Assembly: GCF_026409565.1 (NCBI RefSeq)
Contig: NZ_CP112881.1
Coordinates: 3,355,501-3,419,500 of the forward strand
Direction of reading: 5' to 3'
DNA from: Sneathiella aquimaris
Lineage (GTDB): Bacteria; Pseudomonadota; Alphaproteobacteria; Sneathiellales; Sneathiellaceae
Length of the DNA: 64,000 nucleotides
Below are positions 53,084 through 62,283 of this stretch, piece by piece; the first letter of the stretch is position 1, and each line of letters starts with the position of its first letter. A program made the translations under genes and the position numbers. The notes beneath the pieces were generated by a model that was given only the letters and a program-made list of their open reading frames with translations, made no database searches and was not told where the DNA came from.

Positions 53084-54340
53084 ATGCTGAATACCGCAAA
53101 ATCTGTCGCTTCGCTATTGCTCAGCTATGGCCTCTTGTTGCTGGCAAATGGCATGTTCGGAACTCTGTTGGGTTTGCGCAGTAAACTGGAAGGCTTTTCC
53201 ACGGAAATTACCGGCCTGATCATGGCGGCCTATTTCATCGGGATGCTTCTGGGAGCCATGAACGCAGCACGGGTTGTTGCAAGTGCCGGACATATTCGGT
53301 CCTTCGCGGCCTTTGCCTCGATCATGTCCGTCGCCGTCCTTGCCCATCTTCTTATCCTCAACCCCATTTCCTGGATTATCCTGCGGGCGATCTGCGGTTT
53401 TTGTATGGCTGGCATGGTAATGATCGTGGAAAGCTGGTTGAACGAACGATCGACAAATGAAAATAGGGGACGCGTTTTATCCCTTTACATGATGACCAGT
53501 TATCTGGGCGGCGGATTGGGTCAGCTTATACTGCCTCTGGCGGATCCCGCTTCGTTTGAATTATTCTCCGTAGCCTCGATTATCTTTTCGATCGCCCTGG
53601 TGCCAATTCTGCTAACGCGATCCGCAGCTCCCAAACCCACAAAACCGGAACGTATGAGCCTAAAGGCCCTGTACAGCATTTCCCCGGTTGGTGTTATTGG
53701 AACCTTTACAGCCGGCCTTTCAAACAGTTCAATCAACAGTATGGGTCCGGTTTTTGCGAAATCGATCGATATGACGATTGCAGAAATCTCGTTTTTCATG
53801 GCCTCCATCCTGCTTGGCGGAATGCTCCTGCAATTTCCTGTCGGCCGTCTTTCAGATCTCTTCGATCGACGCACGGTCATGATTGTTGTCTCAATCCTGA
53901 CAACAGTAGCAAGCCTTGCTATTGTTTGGGCAAGTGGTGAACAGAATATCACATTCCTCTACTTGACGGCTTTAATTTATGGGGGCGTTGCCTACACAAT
54001 TTATCCCATGTCATCGGCACAAGCAAACGATCTGGTCGATAAAGAACGGCTTGTTCAGGTATCGGGCAGCCTTCTGTTCGCCTATGGCCTGGGGGCCAGC
54101 AGCGGTCCGATTATCACTTCTCAGTTTATGGCCTATTTCGGTCCAGAAACCCTGTTTCTCTGCATTGCAGGCGGCACTTCTTTCCTGACATTATTTGTCA
54201 TGTTGCGTATCGTTCAACGTCCTGCCGGGACAAAGAAATCCCGGTTTCTACCGCTCGCTGGACTTGGCGCATCTAGTAAACAGCTTTACACAAGCGTGCA
54301 AAAAACATTTGTTAAAAAACGACCAAAAAAGAGTGAATAG
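53084..54340 (+). CDS. YcaD-like MFS transporter
   Basis: A 418-residue major facilitator with twelve helices. N-terminal L-L-S-Y-G-L-L-L-L-A-N-G, and V-E-S-W-L-N-E-R-S-T-N-E-N-R-G-R in loop 4-5 are typical of the YcaD/DUF-type branch. It starts directly after the previous stop, so the two transporters are one translational unit. Substrates unknown. The aminotransferase gene follows 74 bases later. Confidence 0.85.
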   Translation: MLNTAKSVASLLLSYGLLLLANGMFGTLLGLRSKLEGFSTEITGLIMAAYFIGMLLGAMNAARVVASAGHIRSFAAFASIMSVAVLAHLLILNPISWIILRAICGFCMAGMVMIVESWLNERSTNENRGRVLSLYMMTSYLGGGLGQLILPLADPASFELFSVASIIFSIALVPILLTRSAAPKPTKPERMSLKALYSISPVGVIGTFTAGLSNSSINSMGPVFAKSIDMTIAEISFFMASILLGGMLLQFPVGRLSDLFDRRTVMIVVSILTTVASLAIVWASGEQNITFLYLTALIYGGVAYTIYPMSSAQANDLVDKERLVQVSGSLLFAYGLGASSGPIITSQFMAYFGPETLFLCIAGGTSFLTLFVMLRIVQRPAGTKKSRFLPLAGLGASSKQLYTSVQKTFVKKRPKKSE

Positions 54341-54414
54341 CTTCACAAAAGTTGCCAATCAGGAAATGTTCAGTAAACTTACTTTTTAAATCATTCAAAA
54401 TAAGGAAAACCCTT

Positions 54415-55602
54415 ATGAGCGTGCGTACTGGTCGCGAATTCCTAAGCATCCCTGGACCAACAAATATTCCAGATTCCGTGCTCAGTGCAATGCACCAACC
54501 CGCCATTGATATTTACGAAAAAGACTTCCCTCCGCTTACAGACAGCCTTCTTACTGACTTGAAGCGACTGTTCAAAACAGCTGGAAAGACCTTTATTTAT
54601 ATCGCCAATGGTCATGGCGCATGGGAAGCAGCCCTAAGCAATGTTCTTAGTCGAGGCGACAAAGTGCTCGTTCTTGAAAGCGGGCAATTTGCGAACGGAT
54701 GGGGCGCGACGGGGGGAACGCTTGGGCTGGATGTTGAGATCCTGCCCGGCTCCTGGAGGGAGGCGGTAAAACCAGACGCCGTTGCAGAACGCCTCAAGCA
54801 GGATACCCGCCATGAAATAAAGGCGATACTAATGGTGCAGGTTGATACGGCATCCAGTGTGGTCAATGATGTAGAAGCCGTTGGCAAAGCCATTCGTTCA
54901 ACCGGGCATCCTGCCCTGTTTATGGTGGATACAATTGCCTCTCTTGGAACCATGGAATTCTCGATGGATGACTGGGGGGTCGATGTCGCGGTCGCAGCGG
55001 CCCAAAAAGGCCTGATGTCACCACCAGGGCTCAGTTTCAACGCCGCAAGTCCAAGGGCGATGGAACTTCACCAGAAAGCCAATCTCAGGACCGCTTACTG
55101 GGACTGGACGGCTCGGATGGGCAAAGTTCACTATCAGAAATATGCAGGCACACCGCCGGAACACCTTTTATTTGCCCTTCGCCAATCGATGAATCTGCTT
55201 TTTGAAGAAACACTGGAAGCCGCCATTCACCGACATTCCCTTCTCGCAGGAGCAACGGCCGCGGCTGTTTCCAAATGGTCTGAGCCCGGTGTTCTACAGT
55301 TTAATATTACCAATGCAGAAGAGCGCGCTTCCGCTGTCACAACGGTTTTATTCGAAAAAGGGTATTCGCCTGATCCCCTGCGCGAATATTGCGATAAAAA
55401 ATGCGGTGTGGTTGTTGGTATCACCATCGGTGCGCTTGAGGGTCAGGGTATTCGTATTGCCCATATGGGATATGCCAATGCCCCGATGGTATTGGGCACC
55501 TTATCGGTTATAGAAATGGGACTGAAGGCCCTGAATATCCCTCACGGCGCAGGGGGTACGCAGGCCGCGATTGAATATCTTGCCTCAAATGTCCTCCCTT
55601 AG
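54415..55602 (+). CDS. class V aminotransferase, serine/alanine-glyoxylate type
   Basis: A 395-residue PLP enzyme. S-I-P-G-P-T-N-I-P at the start, V-D-T-I-A-S-L-G-T at about 180, and the PLP-lysine in A-A-A-Q-K-G-L-M near residue 200 match serine-glyoxylate aminotransferase. AAGGA precedes the ATG at 54415, and an in-frame start 21 codons upstream is unlikely. It could serve in glyoxylate or C1 metabolism. It is not the EgtE type of PLP lyase. Confidence 0.9.
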   Translation: MSVRTGREFLSIPGPTNIPDSVLSAMHQPAIDIYEKDFPPLTDSLLTDLKRLFKTAGKTFIYIANGHGAWEAALSNVLSRGDKVLVLESGQFANGWGATGGTLGLDVEILPGSWREAVKPDAVAERLKQDTRHEIKAILMVQVDTASSVVNDVEAVGKAIRSTGHPALFMVDTIASLGTMEFSMDDWGVDVAVAAAQKGLMSPPGLSFNAASPRAMELHQKANLRTAYWDWTARMGKVHYQKYAGTPPEHLLFALRQSMNLLFEETLEAAIHRHSLLAGATAAAVSKWSEPGVLQFNITNAEERASAVTTVLFEKGYSPDPLREYCDKKCGVVVGITIGALEGQGIRIAHMGYANAPMVLGTLSVIEMGLKALNIPHGAGGTQAAIEYLASNVLP

Positions 55603-55613
55603 GGAACACTGGT

Positions 55614-56099
55614 TTGAACCAAATTAATGAAAACAAAGAGCAGAAAGATAATGCGGGTGTAAAAATTCCACCCCCCCTTTGTTTTTTGTTTTTTTTGGTC
55701 TTTGGCATCCTTTTCAACTCATACTGGATCAACGGAACCTTGGGGCCAGCACGACAGATCTTTATTGGATTTGGAATTGTAATAGTGGCTCTTGTTTTTG
55801 TGTTCATAATTGCACGTTCCCACCAAAAATCCGGCTCTAATGTAGAACCTTGGAAACCAACGACCGTTGTTTTAAAAAAAGGCTTTTACAGATTTTCCAG
55901 AAACCCGATTTATGTATTTATGACAGTTGGTTACGTCGGGTTTTCCATCGCTGCCGGATCATGGCTGGCCTTAGCTTTACTGCCCGGTGCCCTGCTGATA
56001 ATTCGGTACCATGTGATTGCTCGTGAAGAAAGATATCTTGAAGAAAAGTTCGGGGATGAATATCTGTCGTACAAGGCTACTGTCAGGCGCTGGTTATAA
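55614..56099 (+). CDS. ICMT/PEMT-type membrane methyltransferase
   Basis: A 161-residue integral membrane protein with four or five helices. The C-terminal signature F-S-R-N-P-I-Y, then R-Y-H-V-I-A-R-E-E-R-Y-L-E-E-K-F-G, matches the isoprenylcysteine methyltransferase/phospholipid methyltransferase group. The start is TTG, with AGGGA about 10 bases upstream. Bacterial substrates are mostly unknown. Confidence 0.85.
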   Translation: MNQINENKEQKDNAGVKIPPPLCFLFFLVFGILFNSYWINGTLGPARQIFIGFGIVIVALVFVFIIARSHQKSGSNVEPWKPTTVVLKKGFYRFSRNPIYVFMTVGYVGFSIAAGSWLALALLPGALLIIRYHVIAREERYLEEKFGDEYLSYKATVRRWL

Positions 56100-56149
56100 C
56101 CGGCGAGACTCACCCTGCTGAGCTCATCCTTATACCCGGGGAGGTAAAG

Positions 56150-56497
56150 ATGGACGACAAGACTGAAAACAACCTGAAATCCAAAAAAACCTGGAAGAGG
56201 TTGATCTATATCATTCTCTATGCAATCTGTTTTAACGTTGCCGAAATTGTGCTCGCGGCCATTGCCGTTGTTCAATTTTTCAGCACTCTGTTCACAGGCG
56301 CGCCTCTCAACCAGCTACAACGATTTGGAACAGCGTTGGGTCAGTATATCCATGAGCTTGTTGATTTTCTCACTCAGGCGTCTGATGATAAACCCTTTCC
56401 GATTGGAAACTGGCCTGAAGAAAAAGTGGTACCCTCCACAAACGAGGACTCTGATGACGACAGTACGATCGTTGTCACGCCCGCCCCTCCCAAATAA
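56150..56497 (+). CDS. DUF4389 membrane protein
   Basis: A 115-residue protein with two hydrophobic segments (L-I-Y-I-I-L-Y-A-I-C-F-N-V-A-E-I, then A-A-I-A-V-V-Q-F-F) and an acidic C-terminal tail. L-N-Q-L-Q-R-F-G-T-A-L-G-Q-Y matches DUF4389. GGGGAGGT precedes the ATG. Function unknown. Neighbours suggest a loose transcript with the genes on either side. Confidence 0.88.
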   Translation: MDDKTENNLKSKKTWKRLIYIILYAICFNVAEIVLAAIAVVQFFSTLFTGAPLNQLQRFGTALGQYIHELVDFLTQASDDKPFPIGNWPEEKVVPSTNEDSDDDSTIVVTPAPPK

Positions 56498-56512
56498 GGC
56501 ACGGAGCCGATT

Positions 56513-57007
56513 ATGATTGGACATTACCGGGATTTATCCGGATATAATACATGGGCGAACCAACGCCTGTTTAATGCAATTCAGGCCCTGTCGGACGCCC
56601 AGCAAAACATGGATGTTGGTGGTTTCTTTGGGTCCCTCAATGGCACCTTAAATCATATTCTTGTGGGCGATCTTTTGTGGCTCGAACGCCTGGAAGGAAA
56701 GGGAGAAAAACCAGCCTCTCTGGATGCTGTCCTGCATGGACGGCTGGATGATCTGTGGCGCCATAGACGAAACGTCGATCATAGGCTAGAGCATTATTGT
56801 TCAGTCCTGACAGATGATAAACTGAACAGCTTTCTAGATTACAAGACGTCTGCAGGCATTCCCTGTCACGACAATGTTGCAAAGATATTGACCCATATCT
56901 TTAACCATCAGACCCATCACCGGGGGCAATGCCATCACATGCTTGGGCAGCTTGATATCGCACCGCCCCCTTTGGATATAATTTACTATTTCAGGGAAAA
57001 TCCCTGA
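56513..57007 (+). CDS. DinB-family metal protein
   Basis: A 164-residue four-helix protein. The three metal ligands are H48 (L-N-H-I-L), H132 and H136 (F-N-H-Q-T-H-H-R-G-Q). DinB-like proteins include bacillithiol/mycothiol and other thiol-dependent transferases. CGGAG precedes the ATG. No specific substrate can be named. It converges on the next gene. Confidence 0.9.
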   Translation: MIGHYRDLSGYNTWANQRLFNAIQALSDAQQNMDVGGFFGSLNGTLNHILVGDLLWLERLEGKGEKPASLDAVLHGRLDDLWRHRRNVDHRLEHYCSVLTDDKLNSFLDYKTSAGIPCHDNVAKILTHIFNHQTHHRGQCHHMLGQLDIAPPPLDIIYYFRENP

Positions 57008-57017
57008 AGAGCGGTGG

Positions 57018-57647
57018 TCAGGCCTTGGCGCTTGGCCGGGCTGAGACGGATGCATACCACCGGAGCAGATCCTGATATTCTTCCGGCACTTCCTTACCCG
57101 CCATTTTTGCAAAATCAATAGCGATCATTGCGCTAATATCCGCAACAGTGAAAGTTGATCCTGCAATAAAATCGCGCCCCTTCAAGTGGGCATTCAAATC
57201 TTCAAAATAAAAGTCGATCCGTTTTTTGCCCCGCTCTGCCAATTCGGCTATTTGAGCGACATTTCGGGAACCGGTTATCGCCCGGTTTTCAAATCTTGGC
57301 ACAGAATTCCGGACCACTTCAGCAACGGCACTAAAGCCGTCCAGATCAGTTATATGGAGCCAATTATTAACAACCGCCCGCTCTTCCGGAGACTGACCAA
57401 ATAAAGGTTTTTCAGGAAATTTTTCTTCAAGATACCGGAGGATCGCATCCCCCTCCGTCAAAACCACGCCGTTATCCATCTCTAAAGCCGGAATTGTACA
57501 GCGAGGATTAATAGCTTGATATTCTGGTTTCAGATGCTCTCCCTCGCGCGTATCAATTGTCACGGTGTCAATCTCAACGCCTTTTTCAGCAAGAAAAATG
57601 CGAATGCGCCGCGGGCTCGGTGGGCCCACTAAATCGTAGAGTTTCAT
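57018..57647 (-). CDS. glutathione S-transferase
   Basis: A 209-residue transferase. N-terminal domain Y-D-L-V-G-P-P-S-P-R-R-I-R-I-F, then N-P-R-C-T-I-P-A-L-E and L-T-E-G-D-A-I-L-R-Y-L; C-terminal domain F-T-V-A-D-I-S-A-M. Catalytic residue is uncertain: no N-terminal Ser or Cys stands out, Ser12 is possible. GAGAGG precedes the ATG. Confidence 0.88.
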   Translation of the reverse strand: MKLYDLVGPPSPRRIRIFLAEKGVEIDTVTIDTREGEHLKPEYQAINPRCTIPALEMDNGVVLTEGDAILRYLEEKFPEKPLFGQSPEERAVVNNWLHITDLDGFSAVAEVVRNSVPRFENRAITGSRNVAQIAELAERGKKRIDFYFEDLNAHLKGRDFIAGSTFTVADISAMIAIDFAKMAGKEVPEEYQDLLRWYASVSARPSAKA

Positions 57648-57733
57648 TATAGCCTCTCAAACAGGTTTTGCGCGCCTTGCCCTCGTATAACATACTAATA
57701 ACAGGCCTGCGATACGAATAATATCGCTAACGG

Positions 57734-58345
57734 TTATTTGAAATCAGGCGGGTTCCAGCCAGCTTTCCATTGGCTCAAAGGGATAATATCCGCCCGTTGG
57801 CCGCTGTCCCTAAACCACGAGTCGACCGCATAGGTCATGTCTGTTTTCCTCTCGCGGATTGTCGATGAAAAATGCGGCCAGTCAAAGGCGCCGCCCCGAC
57901 CCGCGGTTCCCTCCAGGTCATGAAAATCAAGCAGGCCTTCTGCCGATATCATCATAAGAAAAACAGTAGTGTTCAGGCTCTCATCAATACAGTCCAACTG
58001 TTGGCTATTGCGCATACCGGTTCTCGCGCGATCTGCAGAAGTGCCGGCCCGTTTTGCAACAACTCTTTCAAAATTGCCGACGCTGACCGCAAGCGCCTCT
58101 CTTTCCTTTGCAGCTGTCCCCGCCCCGCCCTTAAGGGGTGAAATAATGCCCTGCCATTCACGGCCGGATAAGGAAATGGATGTTTTGTTCAGGCAATCAT
58201 GATCACTGCAATAAATAAATGCATCCGGAGCTGGAGGCGTAAGACCATATTGAGCAATGAAGGATCCGGGGTTTATTACCGGTTGGTTTCCTGCGCATCC
58301 CGACAGGGCCAACAGAAAAACCCCATATAGTCCAAACCAGCGCAT
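57734..58345 (-). CDS. hypothetical lipoprotein
   Basis: A 203-residue protein with a signal peptide ending in a lipobox L-A-L-S-G-C, lipidated on Cys17. Several Cys pairs (C-S-D-H-D-C) suggest disulfides. I do not recognise the rest. AAAGGA precedes the ATG. It stands alone between two metabolic genes. Confidence 0.75.
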   Translation of the reverse strand: MRWFGLYGVFLLALSGCAGNQPVINPGSFIAQYGLTPPAPDAFIYCSDHDCLNKTSISLSGREWQGIISPLKGGAGTAAKEREALAVSVGNFERVVAKRAGTSADRARTGMRNSQQLDCIDESLNTTVFLMMISAEGLLDFHDLEGTAGRGGAFDWPHFSSTIRERKTDMTYAVDSWFRDSGQRADIIPLSQWKAGWNPPDFK

Positions 58346-58433
58346 AAAAGTTCCTTTAGACCTAAAGACCGGACGTAAAATACACGATGACGCCCCTGGA
58401 TAGCAACCAAAGGAAACAAGCCAGCGCTACATT

Positions 58434-59285
58434 TTACACATCAAATCGGAAACGATCTTCACCATCCGCTTTAATATGTCCGGCGGTTGGCGTTGCAAAA
58501 TGGGTTCCAATGACCAGCACATCCCTTTCAGACAACGCCTTCAACATTGCCAAGCGTGTTGAGCGCGCTTCCTCCGGATCGACATCAGCTGCACTCGACC
58601 AATCTGTTCTGGCCATTTGACAGGGATGATGAATGGAATCGCCTGTAATCCACGCTTCTTGGCCTTTCGACGTGATCTGCACACTTACATGCCCGGGGGT
58701 GTGCCCCGGCGTTGGTACCAGCGCAACGCCTTCGCAGACCTGTTCGTCCATATCCACGAACCGCGCCAATCCCGCTGCAATGATCGGCTCAACAGAATCT
58801 TCGATCACCGAGCCATAATGATCCTGATCTTCCTGCTGCCAATGTTCCCATTCACGACGCCCGAATAAATATTCAGCGTTCGGGAAAGTAGGAACCCACT
58901 GATCACCTTGAAGCATGGTGTTCCACCCCACATGATCAACATGCAAATGGGTACATAAAACCATGTCGATACTGTCGCGCGGATATCCAGCCAGTTCCAA
59001 ATCTTCCAGAAACCGCGTCTGCAATTTGTTCCAGCTAGGCACGACCCTTTCTTTATCATTTCCAATACAGGTATCGACAATTATGCGGGTCGTTCCTGTA
59101 TCAACAACCAACGCATGGATACTCATCGTCAGCTTGCCGTCTTCCGTCATGAAATGGGGGGCCAGCCAAGTGATCGGAAGGACATTTTCAGGTGTTGCAT
59201 CCGGGAGAATAAAACGGGTTCCGCCAGAGGTTTCAATTTCCACAATCCGGGAGATCTTGATATCTCCAATTTGCCAAACATTCAT
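58434..59285 (-). CDS. metallo-beta-lactamase-fold hydrolase
   Basis: A 283-residue protein. The H-x-H-x-D-H motif is C-T-H-L-H-V-D-H-V-G; later ligands are in T-P-G-H-T-P-G-H and V-I-G-T-H-F. It resembles the lactonase/AHL-lactonase-like branch of the fold. No signal peptide. AAAGG precedes the ATG. It shares a 157-base divergent gap with the FAH gene, so they may be co-regulated. Substrate unknown. Confidence 0.87.
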   Translation of the reverse strand: MNVWQIGDIKISRIVEIETSGGTRFILPDATPENVLPITWLAPHFMTEDGKLTMSIHALVVDTGTTRIIVDTCIGNDKERVVPSWNKLQTRFLEDLELAGYPRDSIDMVLCTHLHVDHVGWNTMLQGDQWVPTFPNAEYLFGRREWEHWQQEDQDHYGSVIEDSVEPIIAAGLARFVDMDEQVCEGVALVPTPGHTPGHVSVQITSKGQEAWITGDSIHHPCQMARTDWSSAADVDPEEARSTRLAMLKALSERDVLVIGTHFATPTAGHIKADGEDRFRFDV

Positions 59286-59442
59286 ATTGCACCTTTGTTT
59301 TTTCTTCTTATTGTGCCCGCAGACCAGAAAGGACCCACTATCTTAGGGATCTTTTCCACAAGAATGCAACTAAGCTGTTTGAAAGATCAATGGTCTGGGA
59401 TTACTCTACCGGAAACTTCCTCCATCTTCTGGAATATCAATA

Positions 59443-60129
59443 ATGCCCTATTTGTTTGAACCGGCCGCTGTCCCTGCTCTTCCCATCCTTGGTCAGGATA
59501 CTCTTTTTCCTGTTCACAGAATTTATTGTGTGGGACGTAATTATGCGGAACACACGAAAGAAATGGGCGGGGACCCGACGCGGGAAGCTCCCTTTTTCTT
59601 TTCGAAACCGGCCGATGCGATTGTGCAAAACCGGTCAACAATTGACTATCCGGCCGCCACAGAAAATCTGCATTTCGAAATGGAACTTGTGCTGGCCATC
59701 GGAAAAAAGGGCCGGAATATCTCGGTGGACGCGGCGCCCGGTTTTATTCTCGGGTATGCCTGCGGTATAGATCTGACCCGCCGTGATCTTCAGGCAGCCG
59801 CCAAGCAAAAGGGGCGCCCATGGGATTGTGCCAAAGGGTTTGACCAATCCGCGCCCTGTAGCGCCATCCGCCTGAAATCGGAAACCAGCAATCTGGCATC
59901 TTCCAGAATATGGCTGGACGTCAATCAAAGCCGAAAGCAGGAAGCCCTTATCTCTGACATGATCTGGTCCCCCGCAGAAGTAACGGCTCATCTTTCCTGT
60001 TTCTACGAACTGGTGCCAGGCGACCTGATTTTTACGGGAACCCCTGCGGGTGTAGGAGCTATCAAATCTGGGGATCATATTGTTGGCGGCATCGAAGGGC
60101 TGGAAACCGTAGAGCTGAACATTCGATAA
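59443..60129 (+). CDS. fumarylacetoacetate hydrolase family protein
   Basis: A 228-residue FAH-fold enzyme. Metal ligands are in F-E-M-E-L and C-G-I-D-L-T-R-R-D; C-V-G-R-N-Y and G-T-P-A-G-V-G-A are also typical. Substrates include fumarylpyruvate or acylpyruvates. No signal peptide. The ATG has no clear ribosome site. It is divergent from the metallo-hydrolase. Confidence 0.88.
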   Translation: MPYLFEPAAVPALPILGQDTLFPVHRIYCVGRNYAEHTKEMGGDPTREAPFFFSKPADAIVQNRSTIDYPAATENLHFEMELVLAIGKKGRNISVDAAPGFILGYACGIDLTRRDLQAAAKQKGRPWDCAKGFDQSAPCSAIRLKSETSNLASSRIWLDVNQSRKQEALISDMIWSPAEVTAHLSCFYELVPGDLIFTGTPAGVGAIKSGDHIVGGIEGLETVELNIR

Positions 60130-60210
60130 CAGAAAATTCACGCGCCTGATTGACCAATTGAAACGCCGACATATCTAATAAGAATAGGCTGTTATAGTGA
60201 AAATCAGACC

Positions 60211-60567
60211 ATGAACCGATATATCCGCCCTCTTTTTTTTGGTTATTTAGCCATTGCCAACCTTAATCTGGCAATGGCCGCATCCCTGCAATCAGAAATC
60301 GCTGCCTACACAGCAGAAGATTGCGCTCCAGTCGTGCAACAACACATGACCGAGGTCGGGATTGATCCCAAACATGTTGAAAAAATCGACTATCTTACGA
60401 TCCATAAGAATCCAGGCGATAACGCAGGAGAGGATTATGAGTTCCAAAGCTGGATCAACTTTTCCAGTTGTCAGGGGAACTATGTGATCATGCTCGATCG
60501 AAGCTGCTTTATCCAGCAAAGCTACTTCTACGGCCGATGCACGCCAAAGCAGACAATGAAGCAATAA
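60211..60567 (+). CDS. small secreted cysteine-containing protein
   Basis: A 118-residue protein with a signal peptide (about residues 1-23, A-M-A-A-S). Four Cys (E-D-C-A, S-S-C-Q, R-S-C-F, G-R-C-T) suggest two disulfides in the periplasm. I do not recognise it. Neighbours give no clear role. Confidence 0.72.
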   Translation: MNRYIRPLFFGYLAIANLNLAMAASLQSEIAAYTAEDCAPVVQQHMTEVGIDPKHVEKIDYLTIHKNPGDNAGEDYEFQSWINFSSCQGNYVIMLDRSCFIQQSYFYGRCTPKQTMKQ

Positions 60568-60723
60568 AAACGTTATAAAGGTTAATGAATAAGGTTAACG
60601 AAAAATAAATTCAATAAATCTTCATCCCAGTGTTTTCAACAAGATTAATCTGATTTACACTGCCCGCGACTTGCACCCAAAAAGGGTTAAGTCAGGGTTT
60701 TTGGGGGACACGTTACGCGACAT

Positions 60724-61515
60724 ATGAATTTCGTCAGCAAAAAATTGAAAAATCAATATTCTAACGTATCGGAACTGTCCGACCGCGAACGGAAGTTGCT
60801 TGCCGAAAATAAAAAGCTGAAGCGTAAAAACAAGCGATTAAGTACGGCTATGTTGTATTTGGTTGATCAGATTGAAACGCGCCTCCCCCTGTTTACTGCA
60901 CAAAAACCACCAAAGGTGCTGCCAAAAAAAGAGCCAGATCCTATCCCTAGCCCCGCGAAGACCCGGCTTAAAAGAAATGTTTCTTCCATAACGTGGACAC
61001 CTGAAAAACTGGACGACAGCCAGCGGCCTCAACGGCGGAGAACGCCACTAAGCATGCAACAGATCTTTGCATCAAAAAATAGTGAAAAATCGCTAACGCC
61101 TCCTGAACGCGCTGACGATCGGAAAACCGCTGAAAGCCCTCTAGCCAAAAAGACCCCTCTGGCAGAAAAACAGGCATCACTTGCTGCCAAGCTGAAACCA
61201 GAAGTGCCGGCAGAAACCATTCAAACGCCAGACCTTGCGCCCGAAGAAATGAGTTTGTTAGCCTCTCCAACCAAAGAACGGCCAAAGGATCTCACCAAAA
61301 TACAACCCACTGAAGTATTTGTGAAATTGGAACAGAAAACAGTTAGTGCCCTTGAAGCCTCGCAATCCTACAGGGCCGTTTCAATTGCTTCTGCGCCTGT
61401 GCCGGATGTAAAAACGGCAGAAGATGAAGAGGACGAAGCTGAAAAGAAACTTCTCCGTCAGAACAATATGATGCGCGAGGCAATGTTAAGACGGGTCAAT
61501 CGCCTTCGTTGGTAA
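60724..61515 (+). CDS. hypothetical low-complexity protein with N-terminal coiled coil
   Basis: A 263-residue protein. Residues about 15-55 (L-S-D-R-E-R-K-L-L-A-E-N-K-K-L-K) suggest a basic coiled coil. The middle is rich in Lys, Pro, Glu and Ala with no fold visible. The C-terminus has another charged helical part, E-D-E-E-D-E-A-E-K-K-L-L-R-Q. No signal peptide. Function unknown; it could be a scaffold or nucleic-acid-binding protein. The ATG follows GACAT with no clear ribosome site. Confidence 0.68.
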   Translation: MNFVSKKLKNQYSNVSELSDRERKLLAENKKLKRKNKRLSTAMLYLVDQIETRLPLFTAQKPPKVLPKKEPDPIPSPAKTRLKRNVSSITWTPEKLDDSQRPQRRRTPLSMQQIFASKNSEKSLTPPERADDRKTAESPLAKKTPLAEKQASLAAKLKPEVPAETIQTPDLAPEEMSLLASPTKERPKDLTKIQPTEVFVKLEQKTVSALEASQSYRAVSIASAPVPDVKTAEDEEDEAEKKLLRQNNMMREAMLRRVNRLRW

Positions 61516-61584
61516 CCTGACAGGTCTTTACAGGCTCAGGGATTTGAATTAGGTGATACTTATCCCAAGTAACGAACTGATCAA

Positions 61585-62283
61585 ATGGCTTCTTTGAAAA
61601 ACAGCGAAAATACCTCAGAAATTCCTGTTTTATACAGTTTCCGGCGGTGTCCGTACGCCATGCGTGCGCGCATGGCAATTTTCTTTTCAGGCCAGACGGT
61701 CGAACTCCGGGATATCCTGCTGAAAAACAAACCACAGGAAATGCTGGATGCCAGTCCAAAAGCAACCGTCCCGGTTCTGATTCTGCAGGATGGAACGGTC
61801 CTTGAAGAAAGCAGAGACATTCTTTACTGGGCGCTTGAAACGTCTGATCCAAAAAATATTCATCCAGATGCCCCTGAACAGCAAGCAGAACTGGCGCAGT
61901 TGATTGACGAAACTGACGGGCCGTTCAAGTCTGCACTGGACAAGTACAAATACCATGTCCGTTTCCCTGAAAACAGCCGCGAGGCCTATCGAGAAGAAGG
62001 GGAGCGTTTCCTGCAAAAACTTGAAAATCGACTTTGTTCGCATTCTTTTTTGATGTCGGATCAGCCGTCATCTGCGGATATTGCAGTTTTCCCGTTCGTC
62101 CGGCAGTTTGCGAATAGTGACCGCAGCTGGTTTGATAATGCCCCGTACCCTGCCGTTCAGAAATGGCTGGAATACTGGGTCACATCGGCCCCGTTTAAAA
62201 CCATTATGGCGAAACGCGCTGAATGGGTTCCAGGGGAACCCGGCCCGGTTTTTCCAGATTTTACTCAAAGGACATGCCTGTAA
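61585..62283 (+). CDS. glutathione S-transferase, thioredoxin-fold start with R-R-C-P-Y
   Basis: A 232-residue transferase. The start L-Y-S-F-R-R-C-P-Y-A-M-R-A-R-M-A has Cys in the C-P-Y position of the omega/Gto class, which reduces glutathione disulfides or acts as a dehydroascorbate-type reductase. P-K-A-T-V-P-V-L and S-R-D-I-L-Y-W-A-L follow. Its TAA overlaps the next ATG. No clear ribosome site precedes the ATG. Confidence 0.87.
   Translation: MASLKNSENTSEIPVLYSFRRCPYAMRARMAIFFSGQTVELRDILLKNKPQEMLDASPKATVPVLILQDGTVLEESRDILYWALETSDPKNIHPDAPEQQAELAQLIDETDGPFKSALDKYKYHVRFPENSREAYREEGERFLQKLENRLCSHSFLMSDQPSSADIAVFPFVRQFANSDRSWFDNAPYPAVQKWLEYWVTSAPFKTIMAKRAEWVPGEPGPVFPDFTQRTCL

Noticed and set aside
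54415-55602. EgtE-type PLP lyase completing ergothioneine synthesis
   Set aside because: The sequence follows the serine/alanine-glyoxylate aminotransferase pattern and lies 21 kb from egtB.
60568-60723. CtrA binding site upstream of the low-complexity protein
   Set aside because: TTAA half-sites are present, but with a spacer of 9 rather than 7 bases, so the consensus is not met.
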